Below, piece after piece: positions 13,007 to 15,265 of a stretch of 15,265 nucleotides of DNA. Under the pieces are notes generated by a model that saw nothing but the letters and a program-made list of their open reading frames with translations, was not told the origin of the DNA and did no database searches. Origin of the DNA: CAYRAV01 sp964422365. GTDB lineage: Bacteria; Bacillota; Clostridia; Lachnospirales; Lachnospiraceae. Each line of letters begins with the position of its first letter. Position 1 is the first letter of the stretch. A program made the position numbers and the translations under genes. The stretch is from contig CAYRAV010000072.1 of assembly GCA_964422365.1 (NCBI GenBank), forward strand, positions 1 through 15,265, given 5' to 3'.

Positions 13007-14395
13007 ATGTTAAAATCAAAAAACACAAAAAATCATGGATTACAGATTATTATTGTAGGCTGTGGCAAAGTTGGTGCCACACTAATTGAACGGCTAAGCC
13101 AGGAAGGCCATGACATTACAATTATTGACAAAAATGCACAGAAAATCCAAGAAGTTACAAACCTGTATGATATTATGGGACTGGCAGGAAACGGTGCCAG
13201 CTACAGTGTACAGATGGAAGCAGGCATTGAAAATACTGATTTAATCATTGCTGTTACAGATTCAGATGAACTGAATCTGTTATGCTGTACGGTTGCAAAA
13301 CGTGTTGGTAATTGTGCTGCTATTGCCAGAGTACGTACTCCTGATTACAGTAAAGAAGCAGGATATCTGCAGGAAAAATTAGGACTTGCCATGATTATCA
13401 ATCCTGAGTTAGAAGCAGCAAAGGAAGTTTCACGTATTCTTGCACTTCCAACTGCATTAGAAGTCAACTCATTTGCCCACGGACAGGCAGAACTGATTAA
13501 ATTCAAAATTCAAAGTGGTAATATATTAGATGGCATGACGATTGCTTCTCTTGGCAGTCATACTACTGCAAACATTATTATCTGTGCTGTTGAGAGAGAT
13601 GGCGAAGTATATATTCCCTCTGGCGGCTTTACGCTGGCGGCGGATGATATCATTTCCTTTGTTGCATCAAGCAACGCAACAAAATTTTTTATGGAAACAA
13701 TTGGAATCAAAACAAAAAGAGTAAAGGACACTATGATTATTGGTGGAGGCAAAGCTGCTTATTATCTGGCAAAACGCCTGCTTAAGATGGGAATTTCTGT
13801 TAAAATTATTGAAAATAACCGTACACGTTGTGATGAACTAAGCGTACTTCTGCCAAAAGCCATCATTATTAATGGTGACGGCACAGATCAGGAATTATTA
13901 AAAGAAGAAGGCGTTGAAAGAGTTGATTCCTTCGTTCCATTAACAGGAATTGATGAGGAAAATATACTGCTTACTCTTCATGCAAGCCAGGTTTCTAAAG
14001 CTAAAGTTGTAACTAAGATTAACCGGATTACATTTAGGGATGTCATCAGCCAGCTGGATTTAGGCAGTGTTGTTTACCCTCGTTATATTACATCTGAAGC
14101 GATTATTGCTTATGTTCGTGCTAAGGAAAACTCCAGAAACAGCAATATCGAAACCCTTTACTATATGTTCGACCATAGGGTGGAGGCAATTGAATTCAGA
14201 GTAGATGAAGAATCTAGTGTAACGAATATACCACTAAAGGATTTGTCTCTAAAACAAGATCTTCTTGTTTCCTGTATTAGCCGGAATGGTGAGATTTTAA
14301 TTCCAAGCGGACAAGATTGTATTCAGGTAGGTGATACGGTTATTATCGTTACAAAACACACTGGCTTTAATGATATTCAGGATATTTTGAAATAA
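13007..14395 (+). CDS. trkA: Trk potassium uptake system regulatory subunit TrkA
   Basis: TrkA is the cytosolic, nucleotide-binding gating subunit of the TrkH potassium channel or transporter. The 462 residues form the full double-length version. The first Rossmann RCK-N domain (about 13-130) has IIIVGCGKVGATL and the acidic end of beta-2 (IIDKN). The first RCK-C domain (about 145-225) carries SGNILDGMTIASL and VYIPSGGFTLAADD. The second RCK-N (about 243-360) has MIIGGGKAAYYLAKRL and IIENN. The second RCK-C (about 380-462) has LIPSGQDCIQVGDTVIIVT. Both glycine-rich loops look able to bind NAD(H) or ATP. The start is supported by GAGG/TAGG before ATG. The next gene, trkH, begins 15 nt after its stop, so the two form one operon. 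The leader upstream is long and structured. Confidence 0.95.
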   Translation: MLKSKNTKNHGLQIIIVGCGKVGATLIERLSQEGHDITIIDKNAQKIQEVTNLYDIMGLAGNGASYSVQMEAGIENTDLIIAVTDSDELNLLCCTVAKRVGNCAAIARVRTPDYSKEAGYLQEKLGLAMIINPELEAAKEVSRILALPTALEVNSFAHGQAELIKFKIQSGNILDGMTIASLGSHTTANIIICAVERDGEVYIPSGGFTLAADDIISFVASSNATKFFMETIGIKTKRVKDTMIIGGGKAAYYLAKRLLKMGISVKIIENNRTRCDELSVLLPKAIIINGDGTDQELLKEEGVERVDSFVPLTGIDEENILLTLHASQVSKAKVVTKINRITFRDVISQLDLGSVVYPRYITSEAIIAYVRAKENSRNSNIETLYYMFDHRVEAIEFRVDEESSVTNIPLKDLSLKQDLLVSCISRNGEILIPSGQDCIQVGDTVIIVTKHTGFNDIQDILK

Positions 14396-14410
14396 GGAGA
14401 ATGTAAAACA

Positions 14411-15265
14411 ATGAATCGTTCAATTATTGGTCATATTTTAGGATATGTGTTAATGATAGAAGGCATTCTTATGCTTCTGCCATGTTTGATAGCGGCTATC
14501 TATAGAGAAAAGGAAGGATTCTATTATTTGCTAGTCGCCTGTTTATGTTCTTTTTTGGGAACATTCATTAGTTTTCACAAACCTTCTAATTATGTTTTTT
14601 ATTTAAAAGAAGGTTGTATTACAACTGCCCTAAGCTGGATTTTTCTTAGCTTCTTTGGCTGTCTGCCTTTCTGGATTAGCGGGGAAATTCCTTCTTTTAC
14701 AGATGCCTTATTTGAAACGGTTTCTGGTTTCACAACAACAGGTGCCAGTATTTTAAGTGATGTGGAGGCATTGTCGCACTGTTCTTTGATTTGGAGAAGT
14801 TTTACGCACTGGATTGGCGGCATGGGTGTACTTGTATTTCTTTTGGCAATTATTCCTTTGAGTGGCGGCTCCCATATTAATCTTATGCGTGCAGAGAGCC
14901 CCGGGCCATCTGTTGGAAAATTAGTACCAAAGGTAAAATCAACTGCGAGAATCCTCTATTTCATTTATCTGGGTATGACCATTTTAGAATTTATTTTGCT
15001 GGTTGCAGGAAAAATGTCTGTCTTTGATGCATTAAATACCAGTTTTGGAACTGCTGGAACTGGTGGATTCGGAATTAAAAATGATAGTTTTATGAGTTAT
15101 TCTCCTTATCTGCAATGGGTAGTCACTATATTTATGATTCTATTTGGTGTGAATTTCAATGCTTACTATTTTCTGTTATACAAACAGTTTAAAAAAGCTT
15201 TTAGCATGGAAGAGGTCAAATATTATCTACTTATTATTGCAGTGTCAATTGGTATTATTTTCTGT
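14411..15265 (+). CDS. trkH: Trk potassium uptake channel subunit TrkH, N-terminal part (cut by window edge)
   Basis: The visible 285 residues begin MNRSIIGHILGYVLMIEG and run off the right edge; the full family length is about 480. This integral membrane protein forms the potassium pore gated by TrkA. Hydrophobic segments are visible at about 7-30, 38-55, 70-92, 133-150, 181-200, 234-256 and 271-285. The first pore loop has the selectivity filter SGFTTTGAS (105-113), the second FGTAGTGGFG (212-221), each with the expected central glycine. HWIGGMGV (133-140) and GGSHINLMRAESPGP (152-166) are typical TrkH/KtrB blocks. AAGGAG lies 10 nt before the ATG. The double-length TrkA partner favours TrkH over KtrB. 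Confidence 0.94.
   Translation, partial: MNRSIIGHILGYVLMIEGILMLLPCLIAAIYREKEGFYYLLVACLCSFLGTFISFHKPSNYVFYLKEGCITTALSWIFLSFFGCLPFWISGEIPSFTDALFETVSGFTTTGASILSDVEALSHCSLIWRSFTHWIGGMGVLVFLLAIIPLSGGSHINLMRAESPGPSVGKLVPKVKSTARILYFIYLGMTILEFILLVAGKMSVFDALNTSFGTAGTGGFGIKNDSFMSYSPYLQWVVTIFMILFGVNFNAYYFLLYKQFKKAFSMEEVKYYLLIIAVSIGIIFC

Overview
The window is a low-GC, Gram-positive, endospore-forming bacterial chromosome segment, most likely from the Clostridia and probably a Lachnospiraceae-type gut anaerobe. The reasons are the AT-rich intergenic DNA, strong AGGAGG-type ribosome sites, a spoIIR gene, a SPOCS/LysM sporulation protein, and a one-TM conserved protein of a type I associate with Lachnospiraceae. 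Most of the window is chromosomal housekeeping. I found no phage, CRISPR, toxin-antitoxin or defence locus.

Layout. Positions 1-386 (minus) hold the N-terminal part of a class I SAM methyltransferase. A tRNA-Gln(CUG) gene (minus, 558-629) follows with its own promoter and terminator. Positions 630-1160 have no gene but carry several repeats and hairpins. Positions 1161-1562 encode a small pRiA4b ORF-3-like protein. Directly behind it is a 175-bp, GC-rich element with terminal inverted repeats (1565-1739). Next come pncB (NAD salvage), a VanY-type D,D-carboxypeptidase without a visible signal peptide, plsC (phospholipid synthesis) and a one-TM conserved hypothetical protein, all on plus.

The minus-strand block spoIIR - ddl - murI - DUF1934 (9170 down to 5838) joins cell-wall precursor synthesis (D-Glu and D-Ala-D-Ala) with a sporulation signal protein. 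The DUF1934 gene is cut by one in-frame TAA; the rest of the reading frame beyond it is intact. Divergent from spoIIR are ispE (MEP isoprenoid pathway) and a FadR/FCD-type gntR regulator on plus. A convergent SPOCS-SPOCS-SPOCS-LysM gene on minus has a sigma-E-like promoter and shares a bidirectional terminator with gntR. A Trk potassium-uptake operon (trkA, then a trkH cut by the window end) closes the window and has a long, hairpin-rich leader.

The least explained material is between genes. There is a dispersed repeat family (copies near 715, 912 and 5738, and a half copy at 12956). There is also a set of long, near-perfect inverted repeats without U-tracts next to genes (3411, 4141, 5018, 5692, 12895), and the compact 175-bp element at 1565. 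These, with the interrupted DUF1934 gene, are the best targets for follow-up. I do not claim a new multi-gene system here.
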